Assembly: GCA_018830485.1 (NCBI GenBank)
Contig: JAHJRQ010000006.1
Location: 1-64,000 of the forward strand
DNA from: Pseudomonadota bacterium
GTDB lineage: Bacteria; Desulfobacterota; Desulfobulbia; Desulfobulbales; Desulfurivibrionaceae
DNA: 64,000 nucleotides
Reading direction: 5' to 3'
This document shows, in pieces, positions 18,098 to 27,511 of this stretch. Positions within the stretch are counted from its first letter, which is position 1. Each line of letters starts with the position of its first letter. A model generated the notes under the pieces. It searched no databases. It saw only the letters and a program-made list of their open reading frames with translations, and was not told the DNA's origin. A program made the translations under genes and the position numbers.

Positions 18098-18161
18098 GAT
18101 AATCCTCCGTTCCTTGCTTGGAACCCTAACTTGAAACTCGCAGCATTTTCGGCATGTTAAA

Positions 18162-18198
18162 CAAAAACACCGCACACCCATCCTCGGGTTTGTGCGGT
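18162..18198 (-). terminator. Rho-independent terminator after the methyltransferase gene
   Basis: On the minus strand ACCGCACA pairs with TGTGCGGT, extended by CCC/GGG, then GTTTTTGTTT. It lies about 80 bases past the methyltransferase stop and separates that gene from cspA. Confidence 0.75.
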
Positions 18199-18280
18199 AG
18201 ACTTTTTAACAGAGCTAAAAAATACTGCACAATACCTACTGATTTTTTGATACCAAAAAGGATTTGGAATAGCAAATAAA

Positions 18281-19075
18281 TTATTTGGGGCCACAGGCGC
18301 CCTTTTTGAGGGCCAGCAGCAGGGTGGTATGCGCTTTGGGGACAAAGGGGGCAAGATCGTAGTCGCCGTAGGCCGCATCCAGGCAAAAGCCCTGCCCGGA
18401 GAAAATCTCCAGCCATCGCGCAAAATCGTGGCCAAGAATGCGATAGGTATACTCCCGGTCTTCGTTGGGCAACTCTTTCCTGAAGCGCAGGCGGTATCGT
18501 TCCGTGATTTCCACTACCTCCGAGTGCGGCGCGGTGCTTTTCAGGATTTCCTTGATAACCTTGGAGCCGTCCTGGCAGTCGAAGATCCGGAACTGGAAGC
18601 GTTTTTTGCCTGCCAGGGCGCGGAGGTCCTGGTCCGGGATATAGAGTTGCAGCAACAGGATGCCGTCTTCGCCAAGAAGGTGGCGGACCTGGTCCAGGCA
18701 GGAGCGCAAGGTTTCGGGGTTTGTGAGCAGGTTCAGGGTGTTGTACGGGGCAATGACCGCCGCAAAGTCGGCGCGAAAGGCCAGGGCGGCCATGTCCATG
18801 CAGGCGTAGCGAGGCGTAACGGTTGATGCGGCGCGGGCTGCAACGGCAAGCATGGGGAAGGAGAGGTCAATGCCGGTCAGGTGGTGGCCGTCCGCAGCCA
18901 GGGCCCGGCTGACCCTCCCGGTGCCGCAGCCCAGCTCCAGAATGGCGCAGGGCTGTTTGGGCAGGTGTTTGCGATAAAAGGGAAGGTCTGCGGAGAAATC
19001 GCCCAATTCCAGATCGTAGAGGGCGGTGTAGCGGGAGTGGCCGTAAATGCGGTCGGTCCTGGGCTTGTGGGGCAT
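18281..19075 (-). CDS. Class I SAM-dependent methyltransferase
   Basis: The 264-aa protein has the SAM-binding glycine loop AILELGCGTGRVSRAL near residue 45, the acidic ribose-binding position in LTGIDLSF and a motif-IV-like APYNTLNLL. Such small-molecule or macromolecule methyltransferases are numerous; substrate is not predictable. It lies 11 bp after asnS on the same strand and probably shares its transcript, ending at the terminator at 18162-18198. Confidence 0.85.
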   Translation of the reverse strand: MPHKPRTDRIYGHSRYTALYDLELGDFSADLPFYRKHLPKQPCAILELGCGTGRVSRALAADGHHLTGIDLSFPMLAVAARAASTVTPRYACMDMAALAFRADFAAVIAPYNTLNLLTNPETLRSCLDQVRHLLGEDGILLLQLYIPDQDLRALAGKKRFQFRIFDCQDGSKVIKEILKSTAPHSEVVEITERYRLRFRKELPNEDREYTYRILGHDFARWLEIFSGQGFCLDAAYGDYDLAPFVPKAHTTLLLALKKGACGPK

Positions 19076-19086
19076 GATGGCGCAGC

Positions 19087-20478
19087 CTACAGGGAGGCCG
19101 AGCCCGGGGTGCGCGGAAAGGGGATCACCTCGCGGATATTGGCCATGCCGCTGACGAACTGGATCAGTCGTTCAAAGCCCAGACCGAAACCGGCGTGGGG
19201 TGCGGTGCCGTATTTGCGCAGGTCCAGGTACCAGCCATACTCCTCCTGGTTGAGTCCCATCTCCGCAAGACGGCTGACCAGGTTGTCGTAGCGCTCTTCC
19301 CGCTGGCTGCCGCCGATAATCTCGCCGATGCCGGGGACCAGGATGTCCATGGCGGCCACGGTGGTGTTGTCGTCATTGACCCGCATGTAGAAAGGCTTGA
19401 TACTCTTGGGATAGTCGCTGACGATCAGCGGCCGCTGAAAGAGTTCCTCGCAGAGGTAGCGCTCGTGTTCCGACTGGAGATCCGCGCCCCAGGAAACCGG
19501 AAAGTTGAAGGTTTTGCCGCAGGTGGTGAGGCGGTCGATGGCCTCGGTGTAGGTGATCCGGGCAAAATCCTGCTCCAGCACTGCGGACAGTCGGGCCTTG
19601 AGCCCCTTGTCCACAAAATTGCTGAAAAGCTCGATCTCCGCCGGGCAATGGTCCAGCACATATTGCACCAGGTATTTGATGAACGCCTCCGCCACCTCCA
19701 TGTCCTGGCTAAGATCGCAGAAGGCCATCTCCGGCTCGACCATCCAGAACTCGGCCAGATGCCTGCTGGTGTTGGAGTTTTCCGCCCGGAAGGTGGGGCC
19801 GAAGGTGTAGACGTTGCCCAGGGCCAGGCAGTAGATCTCCGCTTCGAGCTGGCCGCTCACCGTGAGGCTCGCCTGGCGGCCGAAGAAATCCTCGCTGAAA
19901 TCAGGGTGCCCATCCTTGCGGGGGACATTGTTCAGGTCCAGGGTTGTGACGGTGAACATCTCGCCCGCGCCTTCGCAGTCGCTGGTGGTGATGATCGGGG
20001 TGTGGATGTACTGGAAGCCCTGCTCCTGGAAAAACCGGTGCACTGCAAAGGAAAGGGCGCTGCGCACCCGGGCCACGGCGCCGAGGCTGTTGGTGCGCGG
20101 CCGCAGATGACCGATTTCTCGCAAAAACTCGAAGGAATGCCGTTTCTTTTGCAGGGGATAGGTTTCCGGATCGGCCCAGCCGTATACTTCGACCTCGGTC
20201 GCCTTGAGCTCCACAACCTGGCCCTTGGCCGGCGAGGCGGCAAGTTCGCCGCTGATCCGCACCGAGCAGCCGGTGGTAAGGCGGAGGATCTCTTCCTCAT
20301 ACCTGGGCAGGTTTTCTTCGGCAATAATCTGGAGGTTGGCCACGCAGGAGCCGTCATTGACCTCGAGAAAGGAAAAACCCTTGCTGTCCCGGCGGGTGCG
20401 GACCCAGCCTTTGATTTCCACGGTTTGGCCTATGGGGTGCGTTTTGAGGATTTGGGCGATGCGGAGAGAGTGGCTCAT
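19087..20478 (-). CDS. asnS: Asparaginyl-tRNA synthetase
   Basis: The 463-aa product matches the length of bacterial AsnRS. It has an N-terminal OB-fold ([21 protein letters not shown]), class II motif 2 ([21 protein letters not shown]) and motif 3 ([11 protein letters not shown]). The AsnRS-type spacing and PEMAF pattern distinguish it from AspRS and LysRS. It charges tRNA-Asn in the cytoplasm. The start is the ATG at 20476-20478, where the conserved N-terminus begins; a longer frame upstream is not coding-like. The gene leads a short unit with the methyltransferase. Confidence 0.97.
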   Translation of the reverse strand: MSHSLRIAQILKTHPIGQTVEIKGWVRTRRDSKGFSFLEVNDGSCVANLQIIAEENLPRYEEEILRLTTGCSVRISGELAASPAKGQVVELKATEVEVYGWADPETYPLQKKRHSFEFLREIGHLRPRTNSLGAVARVRSALSFAVHRFFQEQGFQYIHTPIITTSDCEGAGEMFTVTTLDLNNVPRKDGHPDFSEDFFGRQASLTVSGQLEAEIYCLALGNVYTFGPTFRAENSNTSRHLAEFWMVEPEMAFCDLSQDMEVAEAFIKYLVQYVLDHCPAEIELFSNFVDKGLKARLSAVLEQDFARITYTEAIDRLTTCGKTFNFPVSWGADLQSEHERYLCEELFQRPLIVSDYPKSIKPFYMRVNDDNTTVAAMDILVPGIGEIIGGSQREERYDNLVSRLAEMGLNQEEYGWYLDLRKYGTAPHAGFGLGFERLIQFVSGMANIREVIPFPRTPGSASL

Positions 20479-20626
20479 GGGCAGTGGTATCCGGGTGGGT
20501 GCTGCTGGATTGTTACAAGATAGCTTGAGAATTTTTCTAAGTATTAATAAATAATGCTTCTTGGCAATACATTTTTCCAGGTACAAGGAAATACAGGCAA
20601 TGATTTTTGCGTGAAAGGAGAAGGCA

Positions 20627-21190
20627 ATGAGCGAAAAACTGTACCGTCTGGCGCCGGAACAATGCGCCCTGTTGGTGGTGGATATCCAGGAGAGGATGAT
20701 GCAGGCCATCCCGGCCAGGGACGAAGTGGTGAAAAACGCGGTGCTGCTGATGAAGGCGGCCAAGATCCTCCAGGTGCCGGTGCTCGCCACCACCCAGTAT
20801 GCGGCGCGGATCGGCGCAATGCTTCCGGAGATTCAGGCGGAGCTGGGCGGGGTTGTCCCGCTGGACAAGCTGGAATTCGGTTGTTTTGACAACGGACCCA
20901 TAGCCGAGGCGGCGAAACAATTGCCGAAAACGATCAACACCATCGTGGTCTGCGGGGTGGAAACCCATATCTGCATCTACCAGACGGTGCTGGGCGGCCT
21001 CCACCAGGGCTACCGGATGTGGGTGCCCGCCGACGGTGTGGCGTCACGGGCGGAAAAAAACTATCAGACCGGCCTTGCCCGGATCAGCGAGGTGGGCGGC
21101 ATTGTCGCCAATACGGAGATGATCATCTACGAATGGCTGCACAAGGCAGGGACTCCGGCATTCAAGGCCATTTTGCCCTTTATCAAATGA
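20627..21190 (+). CDS. Isochorismatase-family (cysteine) hydrolase
   Basis: This 187-aa protein has the catalytic aspartate in [12 protein letters not shown], a lysine in PLDKLEFG, and the catalytic cysteine in [13 protein letters not shown], making the isochorismatase-superfamily triad. It resembles YcaC-type and other uncharacterised members rather than nicotinamidases; its substrate is unknown. A clear AAGGAG ribosome site precedes the ATG. It is divergently transcribed from asnS and stands before the PilZ gene with a 89-bp gap. Confidence 0.88.
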   Translation: MSEKLYRLAPEQCALLVVDIQERMMQAIPARDEVVKNAVLLMKAAKILQVPVLATTQYAARIGAMLPEIQAELGGVVPLDKLEFGCFDNGPIAEAAKQLPKTINTIVVCGVETHICIYQTVLGGLHQGYRMWVPADGVASRAEKNYQTGLARISEVGGIVANTEMIIYEWLHKAGTPAFKAILPFIK

Positions 21191-21279
21191 TCTTGCTTCT
21201 TTCCGGAAAAAACAGGTAGAACACAATAAATGGCCTTGGTTGATAGGGAATCAAAGCGCAAAGGGAAGGGTACGCCACG

Positions 21280-21651
21280 ATGAAGCAAGAGGAGTTCGGT
21301 GAGGAACGGCGTCGCGAGGAACGGTTTGCCAAAAACCTGGTTGTCCGTTTCACCAGACTTGAAGAGATCTCGGCCGATGTTCCTTACCGGGATGGGCAAT
21401 TGTTGGATCTCAGCGGGGGCGGCCTCTGCTTTTTGACGGATGACGCGCTGCCCGTGGGCAGTCAACTGGTGATGGTTCTGGAGTTTCCCGGCTGGCAGGC
21501 GGTGGAGGACGGCAAATGGCTCGCCACCAAACAGGAGGAGGATGTCGGGGTGCTGCGCGCGGTCGGTATGGTTTCCTGGGTGGCTGTCAGCCGTGCCAGG
21601 CCGGACAAGTATGAAACCGGGGTCTGTTTTTCCGGAAGGGTGACGGCCTGA
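21280..21651 (+). CDS. PilZ-domain c-di-GMP-binding protein
   Basis: The 123-aa product is a single PilZ domain with the two c-di-GMP contacts: RRREERF near the N-terminus and DLSGGGLCF near residue 46. Binding of c-di-GMP is therefore likely. It is followed at 120 bp by a CheZ-like phosphatase gene on the same strand, pointing to control of motility or chemotaxis-type signalling. Confidence 0.88.
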   Translation: MKQEEFGEERRREERFAKNLVVRFTRLEEISADVPYRDGQLLDLSGGGLCFLTDDALPVGSQLVMVLEFPGWQAVEDGKWLATKQEEDVGVLRAVGMVSWVAVSRARPDKYETGVCFSGRVTA

Positions 21652-21772
21652 GCGAATATTTTTTTAAGCTGCAAAATATTTAAGAAAATTCACAGGTTGC
21701 CGATGGGAAAGGAGTGCGCCCCTTGTGGGGCAGGCAGGGAAGCAGGCAACGAACGGCAGCAGGAGGCTGAGC

Positions 21773-23392
21773 ATGTCCACAGCGGGAAAATCGGAAGTCA
21801 ATCTTGAGATAAGCGCCGGATTTTTCAGGATATCAACGGATTCGGTGGTGTATAACATCACTGTGCTTGGCGGTTCGGAAACCGGGGCCACCCAGGTTGT
21901 GCGGCATATCCTGGCCGAGGAAAAACCACCCGTTCCTTCCCTTGCCGCGCCTGTGCCGGAAGCAGGGGAGTTTGACCTTGCCCGGGTGGCCGGCGAGGCA
22001 CTGGATGACGATTACTATAAAAAAGTTTCCACCGATATCTTCAATGATATCGGGAAACTGGCAAAGAGCCTCAGCTCGACCATGGGGGAGATTCCCATGG
22101 AAGACCGGCGCATGAAACGGGTGGAGCTCGACGAGGCCGGGGAAAAGATCGAGGACGCCAAGAACCAGTTGCACGACATCGTTTCCATGACCGAGCGGGC
22201 CACCATGGAGATCATGGATCAGGTGGAAAAGGTTCAGGGTCAGACCGATGGCGTAAAGGAGCTGCTGCTGTCCCTTAAAACCCATAATGCCTTTCAGACT
22301 GCGGCTGTTGAAGCCGGAGAGGCGGGCGCCCAGTCTGCGACAGAAACTTTGGTCAATCTTCAGGAGAAGATCGGCCAGGCCAATGCGCTGATTGTTGCCT
22401 TGCAGGGAGAAAGCGCCGGTGCCGGTGCCGAGGAGATTTCCGCTGGCGAGGTGCTTGATCTGGCGGCGGCCGCGCCGGAGATGGTGACGCGGACCCGCTA
22501 TCTTTTTGCGCTGGATACGATTTTTCAGACCATGTACGAGCTGTGCACCAACGAAACGGTCAAAACCCATATCACCGGAGCCCGTAAAAAAGCCGAGGAG
22601 ATTTTTGACCACAATGGTTTTGTTGATGCCTTGGGAGAGAAAATCAAGGATCTCGCCCCGGACAGCGATAATTTTTTTACCGTTCCTCTGAGCGATGTCC
22701 TCTCCGCCCTGCTCGCCGCTTGTTCCGATTCGAAAACCCAGAATCTCCTCAAGAAAATGGATATCAACCAGGCCGAGATATTCCTGGACCAGAGCCTGCC
22801 ACTGGAGGTGCCGCCCACCGAGGAGATCGAGGAAGCCGCCCCTGCTTCTGCCGCCCCAGCCCAGGAGGCGGTTGTCGCCGCTCCTGCCGCTGCGCGGGGG
22901 CCAGACCCTCGTGTTGCCGAAATTGGAGGCGTGCTGGCGGAAAGCCTTGCCCTGGCCGGGGAATTGACCGAAAGCCTGGAGCAGATGCGTTCCGGGCAGG
23001 CAGCTCCCGGCATGAGCAAGATGACCATCGAGGATCAGAACGAGATATTCCAGAAGATTGAGGATGCCTTCCAGGTCGCCTCCTCCATCACCGACGATAT
23101 CTCGCGGATCACCGAGGCCTTGAGTTTTCAGGATCTTTCCGGTCAGCAGATCCTGAAGATCATCAAGCTGCTCACCGATTTCCAGGTGCAGCTCCTGGCC
23201 ATCGTGGTGTCCTTCGGCTCCCAGTTGAAGATGAAGGAGAAGAACGCCGGGATTACCGTGGAGGAGAGCAAACGCATCGCCCAGGAGGATGTGGACAAGT
23301 ATCTGAACTCCATGACCACCGGGGAGGTTGGCGGCGAGGGCGCCCTGGATCAGGATGCGGTGAACGATCTCTTGAAGGGGTTGGGTTTTTAG
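21773..23392 (+). CDS. CheZ-like protein phosphatase with long N-terminal extension
   Basis: The 539-aa protein has a CheZ-type C-terminal helical region: SSITDDISRITEALSFQDLSGQQILKIIKLL carries the conserved DLSGQ motif whose Gln attacks the CheY aspartyl phosphate (I quote it over several pieces: SSITDDISRITEAL, then FQDLSGQQILKI). The end VNDLLKGLGF resembles the CheY-docking peptide of CheZ. The first ~400 residues are much longer than in enteric CheZ and include helical, coiled-coil-like and Ala/Pro-rich parts. Start ATG at 21773 follows AGGAGG. A strong terminator follows. It likely dephosphorylates a response regulator, but which is not visible. Confidence 0.82.
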   Translation: MSTAGKSEVNLEISAGFFRISTDSVVYNITVLGGSETGATQVVRHILAEEKPPVPSLAAPVPEAGEFDLARVAGEALDDDYYKKVSTDIFNDIGKLAKSLSSTMGEIPMEDRRMKRVELDEAGEKIEDAKNQLHDIVSMTERATMEIMDQVEKVQGQTDGVKELLLSLKTHNAFQTAAVEAGEAGAQSATETLVNLQEKIGQANALIVALQGESAGAGAEEISAGEVLDLAAAAPEMVTRTRYLFALDTIFQTMYELCTNETVKTHITGARKKAEEIFDHNGFVDALGEKIKDLAPDSDNFFTVPLSDVLSALLAACSDSKTQNLLKKMDINQAEIFLDQSLPLEVPPTEEIEEAAPASAAPAQEAVVAAPAAARGPDPRVAEIGGVLAESLALAGELTESLEQMRSGQAAPGMSKMTIEDQNEIFQKIEDAFQVASSITDDISRITEALSFQDLSGQQILKIIKLLTDFQVQLLAIVVSFGSQLKMKEKNAGITVEESKRIAQEDVDKYLNSMTTGEVGGEGALDQDAVNDLLKGLGF

Positions 23393-23435
23393 GGGATGTT
23401 GCGGGCTGGCGCAAGCCGGAGAGAAACGAAATGGA

Positions 23436-23473
23436 GAAAAAAGGCTGGCCCTGCGGGGCCGGCCTTTTTTTTA
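23436..23473 (+). terminator. Rho-independent terminator after the CheZ-like gene
   Basis: GGCTGGCC and GGCCGGCC-type arms pair with flanking A6/T8 runs, about 45 bases beyond the stop codon. The A-run upstream means it could also work on the other strand. Confidence 0.9.
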
Positions 23474-23781
23474 TCTGATTGCAATCGAGCTTCAGCCTGC
23501 TTTAAACCGGTGGGCAACATGCTGATAAAAGACGATTTTTTTGCTGTTCGTCCGGCACAACACCTCATTTCCGCCTGCGAGGGAATGCGGTCAAAAAGAC
23601 GGCTGAAGATCAGTGGCAACCAGACCCTGCTATGGTGCGTGCGGAGAGCGGGCGGGCTTCTGCGCCAGGGGCGAGCCGGGACTCTCCCTGTTTTCCCGTT
23701 GACAGCGCGGAGGCGATTCTCCATGATTAGGGGAGGATGCTTTGTTGCGCCGCGGGATTTTCGACGACTGCTTGCAACACT

Positions 23782-24954
23782 ATGACCGTCAATGGTGCGA
23801 ATGTGGCCAATACCCGATCTGACACCGGCAACGAAAGGCAATGGCGGCTTGATCCGCGCCCCATGGGCGACGGCCTGCTGGAGCTGTCCTGCGCCGGCCG
23901 CTGGTGCATGGACCAGGATCTGCCTGCGGCCGGGATGATCGTTTCCGAGCTGGACAACACCCTTCGTCTTTCCTTTGACACCGCGCAGCTCTCTGCCTGG
24001 GACACCGGGTTTCTCGCCTTTCTCCGGGCTTTGTTCGTTCTCTGCGCCGAGCGCGGGATCAGCATCGAACAGGATGGCCTGCCCAATGGGATTCGCCATC
24101 TCCTGGCCATGGCCGCAGCCGTACCCGAGCAGAAGGCGGCCAAACGGAGCAACGCCAGGCAGAATCTGTTTTTTCAGGTGGGTGCGGCAACGGTCGCCTT
24201 TTTTCGCGGTGCTCCGGAGATGCTTCATTTCCTTGGGGAAATAACCCTCTCTTTTGGCCGGCTTTTGCGGGGGCGGGCCCGCTTCCGGTTGAGCGATCTC
24301 TGGTGGGAGATCGAAGAGGTCGGTCCCCGGGCCCTGGTCATTGTCTCGGTGATCAGCTTTCTCGTAGGGCTGATCCTCGCCTATCTGGGCGCGGATCAGC
24401 TCCGTCTGGTCGGGGCCCAGATCTTCATCGCCGACCTGGTGGCCATCGGCATGGTGCGCGAGGTAGGGGCGCTCATGACCGGGATCATCATCGCCGGGCG
24501 CACCGGCGCGGCTTTCGCGGCCCAGCTCGGCACCATGCAGGTCAACGAGGAGATCGACGCCTTCAAGACCCTCGGGATCTCGCCCGTTGATTTTCTGGTG
24601 CTGCCCAGGATGCTGGCCCTGATGCTGATGGTGCCGCTCCTTACCCTGTACGCGGGCTTTGTCGGCATGCTGGCCGGGTTGCTGGTTTCGGTCGCCATCT
24701 TTGATATCGGCATGTTCGAATACTACACCGAAACCCTTCGGGCCTTGGAGCTGAAGCATTTTCTGGTCGGGCTTTCCAAGGGCAGTGTCTACGGGGGCAT
24801 GGTCGCCTATGCCGGGTGTCTGCGCGGGATGCAGTGCGGCAGAAGCGCCGAGTCCGTGGGTGAGGCGGCAACCTCGGCGGTGGTGACCGGCATCCTCCTG
24901 ATCACCATCTCTGCTTCGCTGATGACCATCATCTTCTATCGCTTGGGGATTTAA
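23782..24954 (+). CDS. mlaE: MlaE-family lipid ABC transporter permease with N-terminal STAS-like domain
   Basis: The 390-aa protein has a STAS-like front part (residues ~20-110) and a C-terminal MlaE permease with GMVREVGALMTGIIIAGRTGA and TLGISPVDFLVLPRMLAL motifs and five or so hydrophobic segments. MlaE proteins form the inner-membrane core that moves phospholipids between membranes. Permease-STAS fusions replace the separate MlaB. The start is uncertain: no strong ribosome site is visible, and the ATG at 23782 is the first that makes sense. First of four overlapping genes (E-F-D-lipoprotein). Confidence 0.9.
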   Translation: MTVNGANVANTRSDTGNERQWRLDPRPMGDGLLELSCAGRWCMDQDLPAAGMIVSELDNTLRLSFDTAQLSAWDTGFLAFLRALFVLCAERGISIEQDGLPNGIRHLLAMAAAVPEQKAAKRSNARQNLFFQVGAATVAFFRGAPEMLHFLGEITLSFGRLLRGRARFRLSDLWWEIEEVGPRALVIVSVISFLVGLILAYLGADQLRLVGAQIFIADLVAIGMVREVGALMTGIIIAGRTGAAFAAQLGTMQVNEEIDAFKTLGISPVDFLVLPRMLALMLMVPLLTLYAGFVGMLAGLLVSVAIFDIGMFEYYTETLRALELKHFLVGLSKGSVYGGMVAYAGCLRGMQCGRSAESVGEAATSAVVTGILLITISASLMTIIFYRLGI

Positions 24955-24957
24955 GCC

Positions 24958-25707
24958 ATGAACAGCGCCCCCCACATCGAGATTCGCGACCTGACCATGG
25001 CCTATGGCGAGTTTGTCATCCAGCGCGATCTCAACTTCGTGGTCAACAAGGGGGATATCTTTGTCATCATGGGCGGCAACGGCTGCGGCAAGACAACCCT
25101 GATGCGGGCCTTGATCGGTCTGCAACGTCCGACCAGAGGCACTGTTTATTACGGCGGCGAGGATTTCTGGGGCGTGGAGCCTCAGGAGCAGGAGCGGCTC
25201 AAACGGCGGCTGGGCATCATGTTCCAGGGCGGCGCTCTGTGGAGCTCGCTGACCCTGGCGGAGAACGTCGCCCTGCCGCTCAAGGAGTACACTGCGCTAG
25301 CGCCGCGCCGGATCGGGGAGATCGTCTCCTTTAAGCTCGCCCTGGTGGGATTGGCCGGGTTCGAGGAGTTTTATCCGGCCGAGTTGAGCGGCGGCATGAA
25401 AAAACGGGCGGGTCTGGCCAGGGCCATGGCCCTTGACCCGGATATCCTGGTGATCGACGAGCCCTCTTCCGGCCTCGATCCGCTCACCGCCAGGCGCCTC
25501 GACGACCTGATTCTCGAATTGCGCGACAGTCTTGATACCACCATTGTGGTCATCACCCACGAGCTGGCCAGCATCCTGGGCATCGGAACCAACTCGGTTT
25601 TTCTGGACACCGAAACCCACACCATGATCAATACCGGCAATCCCAAGGAGGCGGTTGTCTCCGGCGACCTCAGGGTGCGCCATTTTCTCACCAGGGGGGA
25701 ACTATGA
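24958..25707 (+). CDS. mlaF: MlaF-family ABC transporter ATP-binding protein
   Basis: The 249-aa protein has Walker A (GGNGCGKTT), the signature ELSGGMKKRAGLARAMA, Walker B (DILVIDEPSSGLDP) and the H-loop histidine (VVITHEL). The KKR in the signature region is typical for the Mla/Ttg2A lipid-transport ATPases. It starts three bases after the permease stop and overlaps the next gene by four bases. Confidence 0.95.
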   Translation: MNSAPHIEIRDLTMAYGEFVIQRDLNFVVNKGDIFVIMGGNGCGKTTLMRALIGLQRPTRGTVYYGGEDFWGVEPQEQERLKRRLGIMFQGGALWSSLTLAENVALPLKEYTALAPRRIGEIVSFKLALVGLAGFEEFYPAELSGGMKKRAGLARAMALDPDILVIDEPSSGLDPLTARRLDDLILELRDSLDTTIVVITHELASILGIGTNSVFLDTETHTMINTGNPKEAVVSGDLRVRHFLTRGEL

Positions 25708-26702
25708 GCAGACAGGCAAATCCCACGCTGATCGGGGTCTTTGTTCTTGGCGCCATAGTGCTCGGGACGGTGACCGTCCTGCTTCTGGCCGGAGGACAGT
25801 GGTTTCAGGAGCGTCGCCAGCATGTCCTGTATTTTGAAGGAGCGGCCCAGGGGTTGCAGGTTGGGGCCCCGGTGGTCTTCCTCGGGGTTAAGGTGGGCAC
25901 CGTCAAGCATATCCAACTCGGGCTTGATGCCGAAAATTATCGTTTCATGGTCCCGGTGACCATTGAGGTGGAACCCAATTTGGTCCGGTCCCCCCGCGGC
26001 GAGCAGGTCGATCTGCGGGACCGGAAAACCATCGGGCAATTGGTGGAGCGAGGGTTGCGCGGCCAGCTTAAAATGCAGAGCTTGCTCACCGGCCAGTTGT
26101 ACGTCGATCTGGATTTTCATCCAGATAAACCGGCTCGCTTCATCGCCCGCGATTCCGAGGTGAGCGAAATTCCCGCCATCCCGACAACGGCGGAAGAGCT
26201 TGCCACCAAGCTGGAAGGGTTTCCCATGGATACCTTTCTTGCCGATCTTGCCGGAATCAGCCAATCGCTCAATGCCATCCTCTCCTCGGAGTCAGCGAGG
26301 ATGATCCCGGTAAGGCTGGAGGCGACGCTGGCGCATCTGCAATCCCTGAGCGCCAAGCTCGATCACGATGGAGGCCCCGTGCTCACCGAGATGCGGAGGG
26401 ATTTGGTTGAGATGCGCAAGGCCCTTGAGGCGGTGAGGGCTGCGATGGTTAAGGTTGGCGGGGTGGCGGAGGCCGGTTCTCCCATGGTTGCAAGTCTGAC
26501 CAAGGCCGGCGAGGAACTGGCTAGGACGGCGCAGGCCTTGCAGGTGTTTGCCGGAGAAGGATCGCCCACAGTGCAGCATCTCAATACGGCTTTGCAGGAA
26601 ATCAGCCGTGCGGCCCGTGCCCTGCGGCTTTTGGCGGAAACCCTGGAGCAGCAGCCCGAGGCAGTTATGCAGGGAAAACGGATTCAAGGGGAAGGGGAAT
26701 GA
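25704..26702 (+). CDS. mlaD: MlaD/MCE-domain lipid-binding protein
   Basis: The 332-aa protein has one N-terminal membrane helix (LIGVFVLGAIVLGTVTVLLL), then an MCE domain (residues ~38-145 with YFEGAAQGLQVGAPVVFLGVK-type sequence), and a C-terminal helical stretch with coiled-coil character. It is probably anchored in the inner membrane with the MCE ring in the periplasm. It overlaps both neighbours by four bases. The C-terminal helices are longer than in E. coli MlaD and more like PqiB/YrbD relatives paired with a PqiC-type lipoprotein. Confidence 0.93.
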   Translation: MSRQANPTLIGVFVLGAIVLGTVTVLLLAGGQWFQERRQHVLYFEGAAQGLQVGAPVVFLGVKVGTVKHIQLGLDAENYRFMVPVTIEVEPNLVRSPRGEQVDLRDRKTIGQLVERGLRGQLKMQSLLTGQLYVDLDFHPDKPARFIARDSEVSEIPAIPTTAEELATKLEGFPMDTFLADLAGISQSLNAILSSESARMIPVRLEATLAHLQSLSAKLDHDGGPVLTEMRRDLVEMRKALEAVRAAMVKVGGVAEAGSPMVASLTKAGEELARTAQALQVFAGEGSPTVQHLNTALQEISRAARALRLLAETLEQQPEAVMQGKRIQGEGE

Positions 26703-27319
26703 AAAATATGCCTGGCACGCGGAAGAGCGCTTTCCTGATCTTTTTAGCCGGCATTTTGCTGTTGGCGGGTTGCGCCCGCACAATTCCGGTCAGCTATTAT
26801 CAGCTTTCTGCTCTGGAGCCTGCGCGCACGGCCCCGGTCAGTGCCGAGGCGGGTACAGTGGTCCTCGGCATCGGCCCGGTGCGGCTGCCGGAATACCTTG
26901 ACCGGCCTCAGTTGGTCACCCGAATGACACCCAACCGGCTGCACCTGGCAGACAGCCACCGCTGGGCCGAGCCGCTCGGTGAAAATATCCCCAGGGTGGT
27001 GGGGGAAAACCTCTCGGCCCTGCTGGGCACCGACCGTATCCTGCTCCACCCCTGGCCTGTTTCCAGAACCACGGATTACCAGGTTATGGTTCAAGTGCTT
27101 CACTTTGAAAACGAAAGCGACGGGGGCGCCCGGCTGGTTGCCCTCTGGTCGGTCAAGGGAAAGGACGGCGCAATGGTGCTGCCGGAAAAACGGAGCAGCC
27201 ATTCGGCTCCGGCGGCAAGCCGGGATCAGGAAGGGAAGGTTGCAGCCCTGAACGCGGCGCTGGGGAGTTTTTGCCGGGAGGTTGCCCAGGCATTGACGCC
27301 GGTGTTGGGGAACTTATAA
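26699..27319 (+). CDS. PqiC-type ABC transport auxiliary lipoprotein
   Basis: The 206-aa protein has a lipoprotein signal peptide ending in the lipobox LLLAGC. It then shows the family N-terminus VSYYQLSAL and the conserved block IGPVRLPEYLDRPQLVTR. Such ABC-type auxiliary lipoproteins (PqiC family) sit in the outer membrane and receive or pass lipids from MCE proteins. It ends the four-gene operon, overlapping the MCE gene by four bases. Confidence 0.88.
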   Translation: MKNMPGTRKSAFLIFLAGILLLAGCARTIPVSYYQLSALEPARTAPVSAEAGTVVLGIGPVRLPEYLDRPQLVTRMTPNRLHLADSHRWAEPLGENIPRVVGENLSALLGTDRILLHPWPVSRTTDYQVMVQVLHFENESDGGARLVALWSVKGKDGAMVLPEKRSSHSAPAASRDQEGKVAALNAALGSFCREVAQALTPVLGNL

Positions 27320-27325
27320 CAACAG

Positions 27326-27423
27326 CCCTTCGACAGGGCTCTCCTGAGCTTGCCGAAGGGCTCAGGGCGAACCGGGGGCGTAATGTATGGATATTCCGCT
27401 CGTGCCTGTCGAAGCACCTGTTT
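27326..27423. repeat. REP-like palindromic repeat, copy 1
   Basis: A block starting CCCTTCGACAGGGCTCTCC and ending CTGTCGAAGCACCTGTTT shares long segments with 36152-36260: CTCTCCTGAGC, GAAGGGCTCAGGG, TATTCCG and GTCGAAGCACCTGTT. The arms TTCGACA and TGTCGAA are inverted. It lies just past the lipid-transport operon. Confidence 0.75.
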
Positions 27424-27511
27424 GAATCTACTTCCGAGTTGCGGTGAGATCATCAACTGGAGTGGTCTGCCAAAAACGTCGCCCCGGTGAAAACCGGGAT
27501 CTAGTACCGTT